Assembly: GCA_002279935.1 (NCBI GenBank)
Contig: NCCZ01000012.1
Span: 124,001 to 188,000 of the forward strand
Length of the DNA: 64,000 bases
From: Hyphomicrobium sp. 12-62-95
Lineage (GTDB): Bacteria > Pseudomonadota > Alphaproteobacteria > Rhizobiales > Hyphomicrobiaceae
Direction of reading: 5' to 3'
The position numbers and the translations under genes are program-made. Below, piece after piece: positions 26,043 to 35,020 of the stretch. The notes under the pieces are model-generated. The model saw only the letters and a program-made list of their open reading frames with translations, was not told the origin of the DNA and did not search any database. The stretch's first letter is position 1. Each line of letters begins with the position of its first letter.

Positions 26043-27629
26043 ATGACCGACAAACCCGCCGACAAAAAAGATCAACAGCCCGCGGACCCCAAGCGCCCGC
26101 ACGCCACGCTCGACCTCAAGGCGACCGAAATGAAGTCGGGCGCGGCAAAAGACACCGCTGCCGCATCGGCCTCCGCGTCCAGCGCAGCATCGACCGACAA
26201 GCCCACCGGCGCATCGAAATCCGATCCTCACAAGCCCGCAGCCGGCGCAGTCCAACGCTCGCCCTCCGCCTTCACGCGTCTCGTGACGCACCTCACGGCC
26301 GGAATCGTTGGCGGCGGCGTGGTTCTCTTTGGCGGCGACCGTCTCGCGCAGATGATCGGCGCGCCGAACCCCGGCGCCCGCGTCGAACAGGTCGCAACCG
26401 ATCTCGATAAGCGCCTTGCCGCCCTCGAGGCCGCCCCCAAATCCGACGCCTACGATCTGATGCAATCCGCGGAAGAACGTCTCGCCAAGATCGACACGCT
26501 CGCAGCTAGCCTCGATACGCTCCGCGCCGATCAATCCAAACTCGCCGAAAAAGCCGAAGGGCTGGCCGCCACCGTCGGCGGCACCCAAGGCCTCGCCGCC
26601 ATCGACACGCGCATCGCGGGCCTCGAAGACCAACTGAAAACGCTCGCTTCCGCAGCCTCCTCCGACACCGGCGGCAACCGGATCTCCGATATCGCCGCCG
26701 TCACCTCCCGCATCTCCGAATCCGAATCCCGCTTCTCCAGCGAAGTCGCCAAACTCCGCGACGGCATCGCACGCGAAATCGACAGCCGCCTCGCCGTCCG
26801 CGAAGACACCTCAAAAACCGACCTCGCCCGCCTTACCCAATCCGTCGAAAAATTGAAAGCCGACCAGACCCGCCTCGACAAATCCGTCCAGGCCGCCCAG
26901 GAAGAATCCGGCCGCGTCGCCTCAAGCCTCGGCGACATCAAGTCCACCCTCGACAACCAATCCAAAACCTTCGCCAAAGCCACCGACGTCGCCGCCGCCG
27001 TCGGCCCCGTCACAGGCCTCATCTCCAAAATCGAAGGCAACCTCGATAGTGTCCTGCAAAAGGAAAAGGAACGCCAATCGCACACCGAGCGCATCGTCAC
27101 CGCGCTTGAACTCGGCAATCTGAAACGCGCCATCGAAAGCGGCGACCCCTTCGCCGGCGAATTCGACGCGGTTAACGCCGCTTCCGGCAATCGCCTCGAC
27201 TTAAAACCCCTCGAGCCCTTCAAAACGACCGGCGTGCCGTCGCTTACTCAACTCAAGCAGGATGCCCGCCCCGCGCTCCTCGCGGCCCTCGACAGCGCCA
27301 ATGTCGATCCCAGCGCCTCCGTCTGGGATCGACTCATGGCCAGTGCCACCTCTGTCGTGCGTATCCGCAAGATCGACGCAGACGAAGGCGACACCGGCGT
27401 CGAAGCCACCATCGCCCGCATCGAACAGGCGCTTGCCGACAACCGCCTCGCCGAAGTCCTGGCCGAAGCTCGCAAGCTCCCGCCCGAAGCGTCCGCCAAG
27501 ATCGCGCCCTGGATTGAAAAGATCGCCGCCCGCCACAGCGTCGACGAAGCCATCGCCAACGTTGAAAACGAACTCAAAGCAGCGCTCGCCGCGCCGGCCG
27601 CGGCCTCGCCCGCAGCCCCCAACGAGTAG
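26043..27629 (+). CDS. Alphaproteobacterial mitofilin (Mic60) homologue
   Basis: A 528-aa inner-membrane protein. A charged, Lys/Ala-rich cytosolic N-terminus of about 75 residues precedes one transmembrane helix (residues 80-98, THLTAGIVGGGVVLFGG). A long periplasmic coiled coil (about 110-360) follows, and then the C-terminal mitofilin domain (from about 385: DAVNAASG..LEPFKTTGVPSL, then LAEARKLPPEA). Alphaproteobacterial members are the bacterial relatives of MICOS Mic60 and shape intracytoplasmic membranes. The position between hemD and hemY is the conserved one for this gene. Confidence 0.88.
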   Translation: MTDKPADKKDQQPADPKRPHATLDLKATEMKSGAAKDTAAASASASSAASTDKPTGASKSDPHKPAAGAVQRSPSAFTRLVTHLTAGIVGGGVVLFGGDRLAQMIGAPNPGARVEQVATDLDKRLAALEAAPKSDAYDLMQSAEERLAKIDTLAASLDTLRADQSKLAEKAEGLAATVGGTQGLAAIDTRIAGLEDQLKTLASAASSDTGGNRISDIAAVTSRISESESRFSSEVAKLRDGIAREIDSRLAVREDTSKTDLARLTQSVEKLKADQTRLDKSVQAAQEESGRVASSLGDIKSTLDNQSKTFAKATDVAAAVGPVTGLISKIEGNLDSVLQKEKERQSHTERIVTALELGNLKRAIESGDPFAGEFDAVNAASGNRLDLKPLEPFKTTGVPSLTQLKQDARPALLAALDSANVDPSASVWDRLMASATSVVRIRKIDADEGDTGVEATIARIEQALADNRLAEVLAEARKLPPEASAKIAPWIEKIAARHSVDEAIANVENELKAALAAPAAASPAAPNE

Positions 27630-27642
27630 GAGCGCAAGCGGT

Positions 27643-29133
27643 ATGGTGCGTCTCGTTCTGTTTCTCGTCGCGGTCCTTCTGGTGGCGTCCGGCCTCGCCT
27701 GGCTCGCCGACCGGCCGGGCAACTTGCTTCTCACCTGGGAAGGCTATGAAGTCGAAACCAGCGTCTTCCGCGCCACCGTGATCCTGACGCTTCTCATCGG
27801 TGCAGCTATCTTCCTGTGGTCTCTGCTCCGCCAGATCTGGTCGAGCCCGGCCATGATCAGCCGCCAACTCACCCGCCGCCGCCAGCAGCGCGGCCTCGAT
27901 GCGCTCTCCAGCGGCATGATCGCCATTGGCGCCGGCGACCGCGCGTCCGCCACCCGCGCCGCCATTCAGGCCCGCCGCGCCATCCCCAACGAACCGCTCA
28001 CTCACCTCCTCCGCGCCCAGGCCGCCCAGCTCACCGGCGACCGCGCCACCGCGCGCCGGATCTTCGAAGCCATGCTCGCCTCCCCCGACACCGAACAGCT
28101 TGGCCTGCGCGGCCTCTACCTCGAAGCCCGCCGCGAGAACGAACCCGAAGCCGCACAGCAATTCGCCGACCGCGCCGCCCGCCTCAATCCGCGCCTCGGC
28201 TGGCCGCTCGAAGCCCAGTTCGAAATGCAGGTGAAGGCCGGCGATTGGGCCGCCGCTGCCGAAACGACCGCCATCGCCAAGCGCAACGGTCACCTCGAAC
28301 GCCCCGTCGCCGACCGCCGCCGCGCCCTCATGCTCGCCGCCCACGCGCAAAAGATCGAGGAAAGCGAACCTGAAAAGGCTCTCGCCTGCGCCACGGAAGC
28401 CCACACCCTCGCGCCCGATCTGATCACCGCCGCCGCCGTCGCCGGCCGCCTCCTCGCCTCCCGTGGCCAAACCGCCAAAGCCGCCAAGATCATCCAGCGC
28501 ACGTGGTCGAAATCACCCCACCCCGACCTCGCCGCGACCTATGCTTATGCCCGCATCGGTGACAGCCCCAACGATCGCCTCGATCGCATCAAGCAGCTCG
28601 CCCTCCTCAAACCGCATGACGTCGAAAGCGGCGTTGCCTGGGCCACCGCCGCCATCGACGCGCGCGAATTCGGCGTTGCCCGCCACGCACTCCAGCCCTT
28701 CCTCAAAGACAAGCTCACGCGCCGCGTCGCCCGTCTCATGGCCCGCATCGAACTCGCCGAAAAGAACGACGCCGGCCGCGCCCGAGAATGGGTCGCCCGC
28801 GCCGCCACCGCTGCCCACGATCCCGTCTGGACCGCCGACGGCACGACGCTCGACGCATGGTCCCCCGTCTCTCCCGTCACCGGCACACTCGACACTGTCG
28901 AATGGCGCGAACCCATGCGCGGCCCCGACACGCAGTCCGATACGCTCGCCGCCGAAATCGCCGATCTCCTCGCCGTCGACCTCGACGACGCCAAGTTGAT
29001 CGAAGCCACCGCCAATGGCGCTGGCCCAACTTTGCCATCCGATCCCCACATTGCGCCTGACGATCCCGGCGAAGAGGGCGAAGACCTCGTCAAGGAAGTC
29101 CGTACCTCGCGGACCAACCCGCCGACGCCCTGA
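27643..29133 (+). CDS. hemY: HemY-family TPR inner-membrane protein
   Basis: A 496-aa protein with the HemY N-terminal module: two membrane helices (about residues 3-20 and 43-62) separated by LADRPGNLLLTWEGYEVETS. A long TPR-like helical repeat domain follows, then an acidic tail. Despite its name this family is not a protoporphyrinogen oxidase; it is a heme-operon partner with an unresolved role, possibly as a scaffold for late heme enzymes. It starts 13 bp after the mitofilin stop. The longer frame upstream is a shadow of that gene. Confidence 0.9.
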   Translation: MVRLVLFLVAVLLVASGLAWLADRPGNLLLTWEGYEVETSVFRATVILTLLIGAAIFLWSLLRQIWSSPAMISRQLTRRRQQRGLDALSSGMIAIGAGDRASATRAAIQARRAIPNEPLTHLLRAQAAQLTGDRATARRIFEAMLASPDTEQLGLRGLYLEARRENEPEAAQQFADRAARLNPRLGWPLEAQFEMQVKAGDWAAAAETTAIAKRNGHLERPVADRRRALMLAAHAQKIEESEPEKALACATEAHTLAPDLITAAAVAGRLLASRGQTAKAAKIIQRTWSKSPHPDLAATYAYARIGDSPNDRLDRIKQLALLKPHDVESGVAWATAAIDAREFGVARHALQPFLKDKLTRRVARLMARIELAEKNDAGRAREWVARAATAAHDPVWTADGTTLDAWSPVSPVTGTLDTVEWREPMRGPDTQSDTLAAEIADLLAVDLDDAKLIEATANGAGPTLPSDPHIAPDDPGEEGEDLVKEVRTSRTNPPTP

Positions 29134-29270
29134 GTGCCGGCCCCAAGCGAAACTTTCTGAACAAATCGTCAGCCGCAAATCGGACGAATTGCAGAGCCAG
29201 ACTCGCATCTGTTCCCGCACGGCAAGACGTCACGCATCATGCGTCGGCGCTCGCCGCAACTCGAACAGAA

Positions 29271-29627
29271 ATGGCCATGTACAAATCCCTCGACGGCTCC
29301 GACGCAGCCCCCCTCCACCCCGGCGAAATCCTCCGCGTCGACATCCTGCCGAACCTCGCCATGACACCGGCCGAATTAGCTTCGCACCTCGGCGTCCCGC
29401 GCGCCGCACTCGACGGCCTCTTGTCTGAACGCAGCGGCATCACACCCAATCTCGCCCAGCGTCTGGGTCTTGTGCTCGGCCATGGCGCCCACCACTGGCT
29501 CGCACTGCAAATGCATTATGACCTCTGGAAAGCCACCGAGATCCAACCCGATGACATTCGGCCGATTTCCTGGTCGCGCCGCAGTCGGACGGCCCATACC
29601 GGCCACACATCCGCACCCGCTCAATAG
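29271..29627 (+). CDS. higA: HigA-family antitoxin without adjacent toxin
   Basis: A 118-aa XRE-type protein of the HigA/VapI family. LHPGEILRVDILPNLAMTPA leads the helix-turn-helix (ELASHLGVPRAALDGLLSERSGITPNLAQRL, about residues 36-66). The typical HHWLALQMHYDLWKA follows, and then a basic, probably disordered tail of about 25 residues. HigA usually sits directly after the HigB RelE-like toxin. The 137 bp before this gene has no toxin frame, and an SDR gene follows. It could be an orphan regulator or the remnant of a toxin-antitoxin pair. Confidence 0.8.
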   Translation: MAMYKSLDGSDAAPLHPGEILRVDILPNLAMTPAELASHLGVPRAALDGLLSERSGITPNLAQRLGLVLGHGAHHWLALQMHYDLWKATEIQPDDIRPISWSRRSRTAHTGHTSAPAQ

Positions 29628-29677
29628 GGCAACCAAACGGTTGTATCCCGCGTCCGCATCGGCACAATGCCGCTGCC

Positions 29678-30577
29678 ATGATGGAAAGTCTTGAAAACGT
29701 CGCCACCCGCTGGCTCAACCGGCGCGCCGAGCCGCAACCAAGCGCGCTCGCCGCCATCGAAGGCCTTACACCAGCTGTCGTGATCACTGGCGGCTCAAGT
29801 GGGATCGGCCTCGCGCTGGCGCATGAATTCGCCAAACACGTTTCCGCCATCGTTCTTGTGGCCCGCACCCAAAGCCGCCTGGACGGCGCCTCCGCCGCGA
29901 TCGCCAACCAACACCCCGGCATCCGAGTCGAAACCTTGCTTCTCGATATCGGCCGTCCCGAAGCAGTCGACGCAATCACCACCTGGCTCGCCGAACAACG
30001 CCTCTACTGCGATGTGCTCGTCAACAATGCCGGCGTCGGCCAATCGGGCCCGTTCTCGGCATCCACTCCCGACGGCCTTGATACGCTCATCGCCACCAAC
30101 ATCGCCGCCGTCGCCCGCCTGACGCGTGCGATGCTCCCCGGGATGCTCGCGCGCGGGCGCGGCGGCATTCTCTCCATCGCATCACTAGGCGCGTTGATAC
30201 CCGGCCCACATCAAGCCACCTACTACGCCAGCAAAGCCTTCGTCGTTTCACTCAGCGAAGCCATCCGCTCGGAAATCGCCGGCCGCGGCGTTCGTGTCGC
30301 CGTCATCCTTCCCGGCCCCGTCGAAACCCGCTTCCATGCCCGCATGGATGCGGAAGGCGCGCTCTATCGCCACTTTCTCAAAGCCGCGAGCCCCGATCGC
30401 GTCGCCATGCAAGCCGTTCGCGGATATCGTCTCGGACGCGGTCTTATCGCACCCGGCATTGTCCCCACCCTTGGCATCGCCGTCCTGCGCATAATGCCCC
30501 ACGCCATTACCGTACCCGTGGTCCGCTGGCTGCTCGACACCGGCCGTCCAGTCCTGCCAACTGATAACGTCCGTTAA
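29678..30577 (+). CDS. Short-chain dehydrogenase/reductase (SDR)
   Basis: A 299-aa classical SDR. The dinucleotide motif TGGSSGIG is at about residues 37-44, then LVNNAGVGQSG, the catalytic Ser in ILSIASLGA, and YYASKAF (YxxxK). The C-terminus has hydrophobic stretches (PGIVPTLGIAVLRIMPHAITV) that may bind membrane or a lipid-like substrate. The family members closest in look act on lipid or ketone substrates, but the substrate is unknown. ATG codons 1 and 2 are both possible starts. Confidence 0.85.
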   Translation: MMESLENVATRWLNRRAEPQPSALAAIEGLTPAVVITGGSSGIGLALAHEFAKHVSAIVLVARTQSRLDGASAAIANQHPGIRVETLLLDIGRPEAVDAITTWLAEQRLYCDVLVNNAGVGQSGPFSASTPDGLDTLIATNIAAVARLTRAMLPGMLARGRGGILSIASLGALIPGPHQATYYASKAFVVSLSEAIRSEIAGRGVRVAVILPGPVETRFHARMDAEGALYRHFLKAASPDRVAMQAVRGYRLGRGLIAPGIVPTLGIAVLRIMPHAITVPVVRWLLDTGRPVLPTDNVR

Positions 30578-30828
30578 AGATCTTTCTTTTCCACGTTTGC
30601 AGCTTCGAAACGTTTTTGCTGTCTACTCACCTCAGCGCCGGTTTCCTGTACCGCGTATCCGGTGGCCCTAGCGGCGGTGGACTTTGGTCTTAGTGACCTC
30701 TGGCCATCGCCGCTTCGCATTTCAGGCCTTTGATGTGAAAAAGACGCGCGCCCCCCGGCGGGTCACTGGCGCCTGACGCGTAAAGAAAGTAGTCACGGTT
30801 GCCGGCCGGTTGCCCACGAGGTCCACGC

Positions 30829-32274
30829 ATGCTTCCCATCGTCCCCGTTGTCCTCTCAGGTGGATCCGGAACGCGCCTCTGGCCCCTGTCGCGGGCAATG
30901 TTCCCCAAACAGTTCATTAATTTCGTCAACGACAACGGCACGACGCTTCTGGGCGCCACACTCCGCCGTCTCACCCCCGCCTCCGGCTTTTCCGCACCGA
31001 TCCTGCTCTGCAACAACGACCACCGTTTCCTCGTCAAGGAAGAGTTGGAACGCGCCGGCCTCGAAGCCAAGGCGATCATCCTAGAACCCGTTGCACGCAA
31101 CACCGCCGCCGCCATCACGGTCGCAGCCCTCGCCGCCGTCCGCGATGTCCCAAATGCCGTCCTGGTCGTCATGCCGTCCGATCATGCGGTCAAAGACGAG
31201 CCCCGCTTTGTCGAGGCCGTGCGCAAAGCCGCCGAAATCGCCGCCACCGGCAAACTCGTGCTCTTCGGCATCACACCGGACAGCCCCCACACCGGCTACG
31301 GCTACATTAAGCGTGGCGCGTCCATCCCGCAGTCGAACGGCTCCGCCTTCAACGTCGAGCGGTTCTGCGAAAAGCCCGATGCGAAAACGGCTGCTGGCTA
31401 TCTCGCCGAAGGCAACTACTTCTGGAACAGCGGCATTTTCGTTTTAAATGCGCAGACGTTCCTCGACGAAATCGCACATCTCGACCCCAAGATTCTGCAG
31501 GCGGCCCGCGGCGCACTCGCCAACGCCGCCGACGACCTTGGCTTCCTGCGCCTCGGCCGCGATCAATTCGCCGAAAGCCCTAACATCTCCGTCGACTATG
31601 CGGTCATGGAAAAAACCACCGCCGCCGCCATGCTCCCCATTGATGTCGGCTGGAATGACGTCGGCTCCTGGACCTCGCTGTGGGAAATCGCTCCGAAAGA
31701 CGCCAACGGCAATCACGCGCAAGGCGATTCCGTTCTTGAAGACACCACCGGCTGCTATGTCCATTCCGAACGCGGCCTCGTCGCGACCATCGGCGTCCAG
31801 GACCTCATCATCGTCGACACGCCCGATGCGCTCCTCGTCGCTGACAAGGCCCGCGCGCAGGATGTCGGCAAAATCGTCGCCACGCTGAAGCGCACCAACC
31901 GCAAGGAGCAGGAACAGCACCTGCGCAACTACCGGCCTTGGGGTTACTTCGAAACACTCAACATCGGCCCGCGCTTCCAGGTGAAGCTTCTGCACGTCAA
32001 GCCCGGCGGCAAGCTCTCCATGCAAATGCATCACCACCGCTCTGAGCACTGGATCGTCGTCCAAGGGACGGCAAAGGTCGTGATTGGCGAAACCGAGCAG
32101 CTCGTGCGCGAAAACGAAAGCGTTTACATCGTCGCCACCCAGTGGCACCGCCTGGAAAATCCCGGCAAGGTCGATCTCGAACTGATCGAAGTGCAGATCG
32201 GCACCTACCTCGGCGAAGACGACATCATCCGCACCGACGACATCTACCGCCGCGCACCGGAAGAGACGAAATAG
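30829..32274 (+). CDS. manC: Mannose-1-phosphate guanylyltransferase / mannose-6-phosphate isomerase
   Basis: A bifunctional type II PMI enzyme of 481 aa that makes GDP-mannose for polysaccharides. The N-terminal nucleotidyltransferase shows VLSGGSGTRLWPLSR at residues 7-21, EPVARNTAAAI, and the FVEKP-equivalent FCEKPD. The C-terminal cupin isomerase domain has RPWGYFETL and LHVKPGGKLSMQMHHHRSEHW. GAGG precedes the ATG. It stands alone after a 251-bp spacer in which I recognise nothing definite. The terminator downstream reads best on the opposite strand. Confidence 0.95.
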   Translation: MLPIVPVVLSGGSGTRLWPLSRAMFPKQFINFVNDNGTTLLGATLRRLTPASGFSAPILLCNNDHRFLVKEELERAGLEAKAIILEPVARNTAAAITVAALAAVRDVPNAVLVVMPSDHAVKDEPRFVEAVRKAAEIAATGKLVLFGITPDSPHTGYGYIKRGASIPQSNGSAFNVERFCEKPDAKTAAGYLAEGNYFWNSGIFVLNAQTFLDEIAHLDPKILQAARGALANAADDLGFLRLGRDQFAESPNISVDYAVMEKTTAAAMLPIDVGWNDVGSWTSLWEIAPKDANGNHAQGDSVLEDTTGCYVHSERGLVATIGVQDLIIVDTPDALLVADKARAQDVGKIVATLKRTNRKEQEQHLRNYRPWGYFETLNIGPRFQVKLLHVKPGGKLSMQMHHHRSEHWIVVQGTAKVVIGETEQLVRENESVYIVATQWHRLENPGKVDLELIEVQIGTYLGEDDIIRTDDIYRRAPEETK

Positions 32275-32279
32275 CAAAA

Positions 32280-32303
32280 GGCGCCGGCATTTCGGCCGGC
32301 GCC
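32280..32303 (-). terminator. Terminator between manC and creA
   Basis: A perfect 9-bp stem GGCGCCGGC/GCCGGCGCC with a 6-nt loop lies between convergent manC and creA. A T-rich tract follows on the minus strand (complement of 32267-32279), so it best terminates creA. On the plus strand the tract is absent. Confidence 0.75.
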
Positions 32304-32313
32304 CCCTCCCAAC

Positions 32314-32835
32314 TTATTCCAAAATCCATTCGCTGCATTTCTGCGGCGGCGTGGTCTCGCCCCACGGCGCGATCGGCACGCTGGAGGTCGAGTTCTCGGG
32401 GCTGCCTTCGATGATCTTGTCCGTGTAAACGAGATAGACCAGCACATTGCGCTTGAAATCGCAGCCGCGCACGATCTGCATGCGCTTGAACAAAATCGAA
32501 CGGCGCTGACTGAACGCCTCTTCGCCCTGTTCCAGCTTGCGCTTGAATTTGATCGGCCCAACCTGCCGGCACGAGAGCGACACGTTCGACAGTTCTTCCG
32601 CTAGTCCCGCCCAGCCGGCCCAGCCGCCCTTCTCAGGCGCCGTGAAGTAGCACGTCACGCCTTCAACATCCGGATCATCAACGGCGAACGTCGCCAACTT
32701 CGCGTCCGGCGCGAGCAGCTTCCACACCGTCGTTTTCTTAAAAATGAGATCGGGCCCGTCCGCCTGCGCCGGCGGAACTGCGGCCAGAACCAGAAGCGCC
32801 GACGCGACGGCGCCAACGAGCGAGCGAAGTGACAT
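32314..32835 (-). CDS. creA: CreA family periplasmic protein
   Basis: A 173-aa protein of the CreA family (COG3045), small periplasmic proteins of unknown function. I take the ATG at 32835: GGGGAGG lies upstream and a signal peptide follows (LVGAVASALLVLAAVPPAQA). Family motifs are DPDVEGVTCYFT, ISLSCRQ-like VSLSCRQVGPI, and LVYLVYTDKIIEGSP. Four Cys suggest disulfides. Longer in-frame sequence upstream lacks a signal and is ignored. Confidence 0.9.
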   Translation of the reverse strand: MSLRSLVGAVASALLVLAAVPPAQADGPDLIFKKTTVWKLLAPDAKLATFAVDDPDVEGVTCYFTAPEKGGWAGWAGLAEELSNVSLSCRQVGPIKFKRKLEQGEEAFSQRRSILFKRMQIVRGCDFKRNVLVYLVYTDKIIEGSPENSTSSVPIAPWGETTPPQKCSEWILE

Positions 32836-32875
32836 GGTGTGAAATCCTCCCCGAACCCCGCCGGGACATGCGAAA

Positions 32876-32897
32876 GCGCCCCGGAATACCGGAGCGC
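32876..32897 (-). terminator. Hairpin in the creA leader
   Basis: The stem GCGCCCCGG/CCGGAGCGC has one C-A mismatch and loop AATA, followed on the minus strand by CTTTC. It lies between infC and creA on that strand and could stop infC read-through. It shares arms and the same mismatch with the terminator at 19472-19494. Confidence 0.45.
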
Positions 32898-33000
32898 CGC
32901 TGGCGGGTCGGCCAAATAACACATGGGAATAGCAATTGGTTCCGTCAACCGACGCAGTGACGGGGACGGTCGCGCTCCCGCGAGCCGTGCCCATAACAAA

Positions 33001-33033
33001 AAGGACGCTGGCACCCCTCGGGTGAGCGTCCTT
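33001..33033 (-). terminator. Terminator of infC
   Basis: A long hairpin: outer arms AAGGACGCT (33001-33009) and AGCGTCCTT (33025-33033), with an inner CACCC/GGGTG pairing. On the minus strand it is followed by TTTTTG. It lies 32 bp beyond the infC stop. Confidence 0.85.
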
Positions 33034-33065
33034 CCGTTCTCCGGCGCAGCAAATGCAGGCTGAAC

Positions 33066-33605
33066 CTACTTCGGCGCCAGCACCATCACCATCTGGCGGC
33101 CTTCGAAACGCGGCTCGCTCTCGACCTTGGCGATAGATTCCGTCTCAGTCTTGACGCGATTGAGCACGTCCATTCCAAGATGCTGATGCGCCATCTCACG
33201 CCCGCGGAATCGCAGCGTGATCTTGACCTTGTCGCCTTCTTCAAAAAAGCGCCGGATCGCCCGCATTTTCACGTCGTAGTCGTGATCGTCGATGCCGGGA
33301 CGCATCTTGATCTCTTTGATTTCGACGATCTTCTGGTTCTTGCGCGCTTCCGCCTGCTTCTTCTGTTCCTGGTACTTGAACTTGCCGTAGTCCAGGATCT
33401 TGCAGACCGGCGGCTCCGCATCGGGAGAAATCTCGACGAGGTCGAGACCGGCGTCCGTTGCCCGTTGCAGGGCGTCGATTTTGCTGACGACTCCGACGTT
33501 CTGTCCCGTTTCGTCGATCAGTCGCACTTCACGGGCCCGGATCTGGTCGTTGATCTTTGGCCCGGTTGCCTCGCGCGTCGGCGCGGCTCGCATAGGTTTG
33601 CGGAT
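33066..33605 (-). CDS. infC: Translation initiation factor IF-3
   Basis: IF-3 keeps ribosomal subunits apart and proofreads initiation. The N-domain [20 protein letters not shown] and [14 protein letters not shown], and the C-domain [18 protein letters not shown], are typical. I start it at ATC (33605-33603), because AAGGGAG sits eight bases before it and the resulting [12 protein letters not shown] resembles the MRRPF-type start of related IF-3 proteins. The nearest ATG (33593) is 20 bases from that SD. Rare AUU/AUC start codons on infC permit autoregulation by IF-3 itself. It is a single-gene unit here, without rpmI-rplT. Confidence 0.95.
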   Translation of the reverse strand: MRKPMRAAPTREATGPKINDQIRAREVRLIDETGQNVGVVSKIDALQRATDAGLDLVEISPDAEPPVCKILDYGKFKYQEQKKQAEARKNQKIVEIKEIKMRPGIDDHDYDVKMRAIRRFFEEGDKVKITLRFRGREMAHQHLGMDVLNRVKTETESIAKVESEPRFEGRQMVMVLAPK

Positions 33606-33697
33606 GGGTCGAACTCCCTTTGCTGTTTCAATGCCCGTTTTGGCGGTTTTGGTCCTGCCGGTTTAGCCAATGTCGCTCAATCCGGCAATTGTTCGCG

Positions 33698-33726
33698 AGA
33701 ATTGGGAAGAAAGGGTTGCAAGTCAA
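33698..33726 (-). promoter_or_regulatory. Possible infC promoter
   Basis: On the minus strand TTGACT (complement of 33721-33726) is followed after 17 bp by AATTCT (complement of 33698-33703). The -35 fits the alphaproteobacterial housekeeping consensus; the -10 is weak. The distance to the infC start is about 95 bp. Confidence 0.3.
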
Positions 33727-33752
33727 GCCGGAACGGGACCCTACAACCCGGC

Positions 33753-34973
33753 TTAACCATCCAATTGTGGACGCGTTGCCACGTAATGGTCGGCCAAAGA
33801 CGTCTTCAAGAGATCGTCATACACCTGCAATGTCTTCAGCCGCATCTGCCGCAGCGAAAATGCGCCCACGGCATGCGCCCGCGCCCGCGCGCCCAATTCG
33901 GCCCGCGCCGGCCCGTCCAGGCTCAAGGCCCACAGCAGGGCATCCGCCAGCGCCTGCCCATCCCCCGGCGGCACAAGCCAGCCGGTCATCGACCGGGGAC
34001 TATGCTCCGGCGGCGACAAAACCGTCTCCGGCGGTGCCCCGATCCGCGTCGCGATCACCGGACACCCCATGGCCTGGCTCTCCACCGCCGTCCGCCCAAA
34101 GGCTTCCGGTTCGATCGACGCCACGACCGACACATCCGCTGCCACGAACGCCGCCGGCATGTCGTCCACGTGCCCGACGAGCCGCACCCGCCCCTCCAGA
34201 CCGCCCGCCCGGATCGCCTCCTTCAATCCATCCACATACGCATCCCGCCCCTGCGCATCGCCCGCCAGCGCCACGATGCCGTCCAGCCGCTTCGCCGCAT
34301 GCAGCCGCCGCGCCGCCTCCACGACGACATGTTGCCCCTTCCAGTTCGTCAACCGCGCCGCCTGCAGGATCACCCGCTCGCCCGGCGCCACCCCCCACGC
34401 CGCGCGCAACCGCTCCACCCGCTCTGGCGCCACCGCGTCGGGATCGAACGCCGCCACATCGACACCGCGATGGATCACACGGATTTTGGGAACCGGCGTG
34501 CCATACCGCGCCCGGATCAGATCGCGCGTGTAGCCCGAATTGGCGATCACCAGATCGCCCCGCGCCATCACCCCGTTATAATACTTCTTCGCCGCCGACT
34601 TCTCGTTGTACGCCCCATGATACGTCGTCACGAACGGCCGCCCGGTCCGGCGCGCCGCCCACAGAGCACTCCACGCCGGCGCCCGGCTGCGCGCATGCAC
34701 GAGATCGACGCCGTCGGCCTCCACGATCTTTGCAATCGCCGCCGCATTCGCAACGAGCTTCGCCGGGTTCTTCGTCGCCGCCGGAAAGATGCGCACATCT
34801 GCGCCCGTGGCCTTCAGCCGGTCCAGCATCCGCCCGCCCTCGGTCAGCACGATCGCCCGCCCGCCCGCCACGACCACCGCCTCCGCGATCTCGATCGTCG
34901 ACAGTTCCGCGCCGCCCGTATCGAGCTCAGGGATGATCTGCAGTATGGTTGTGGCGCGATCGGCCAAGGGCAT
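33753..34973 (-). CDS. GT4-type glycosyltransferase
   Basis: A 406-aa GT-B glycosyltransferase. The N-terminal domain begins LQIIPELDTGGAELSTIEIA and has VDLVHARSRAPAWSA. The C-terminal nucleotide-sugar domain shows RLTNWKGQHVVVEAA and the retaining-enzyme EX7E motif in EAFGRTAVESQAMGCPVIAT near residue 290. It probably acts in lipopolysaccharide or exopolysaccharide assembly; the sugar is unknown. I use the ATG at 34973; a TTG 27 bases upstream is possible. It is divergent from a hydrolase gene 47 bp away. Confidence 0.88.
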   Translation of the reverse strand: MPLADRATTILQIIPELDTGGAELSTIEIAEAVVVAGGRAIVLTEGGRMLDRLKATGADVRIFPAATKNPAKLVANAAAIAKIVEADGVDLVHARSRAPAWSALWAARRTGRPFVTTYHGAYNEKSAAKKYYNGVMARGDLVIANSGYTRDLIRARYGTPVPKIRVIHRGVDVAAFDPDAVAPERVERLRAAWGVAPGERVILQAARLTNWKGQHVVVEAARRLHAAKRLDGIVALAGDAQGRDAYVDGLKEAIRAGGLEGRVRLVGHVDDMPAAFVAADVSVVASIEPEAFGRTAVESQAMGCPVIATRIGAPPETVLSPPEHSPRSMTGWLVPPGDGQALADALLWALSLDGPARAELGARARAHAVGAFSLRQMRLKTLQVYDDLLKTSLADHYVATRPQLDG

Positions 34974-35020
34974 CAGCTCCGGTCGGAAGGAACACTCCAA
35001 AACAGTCAGGCACTCATAGG

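Noticed and set aside
29134..29270. A HigB toxin remnant before higA
   Set aside because: No RelE-like sequence could be read in any frame of this 137-bp spacer.
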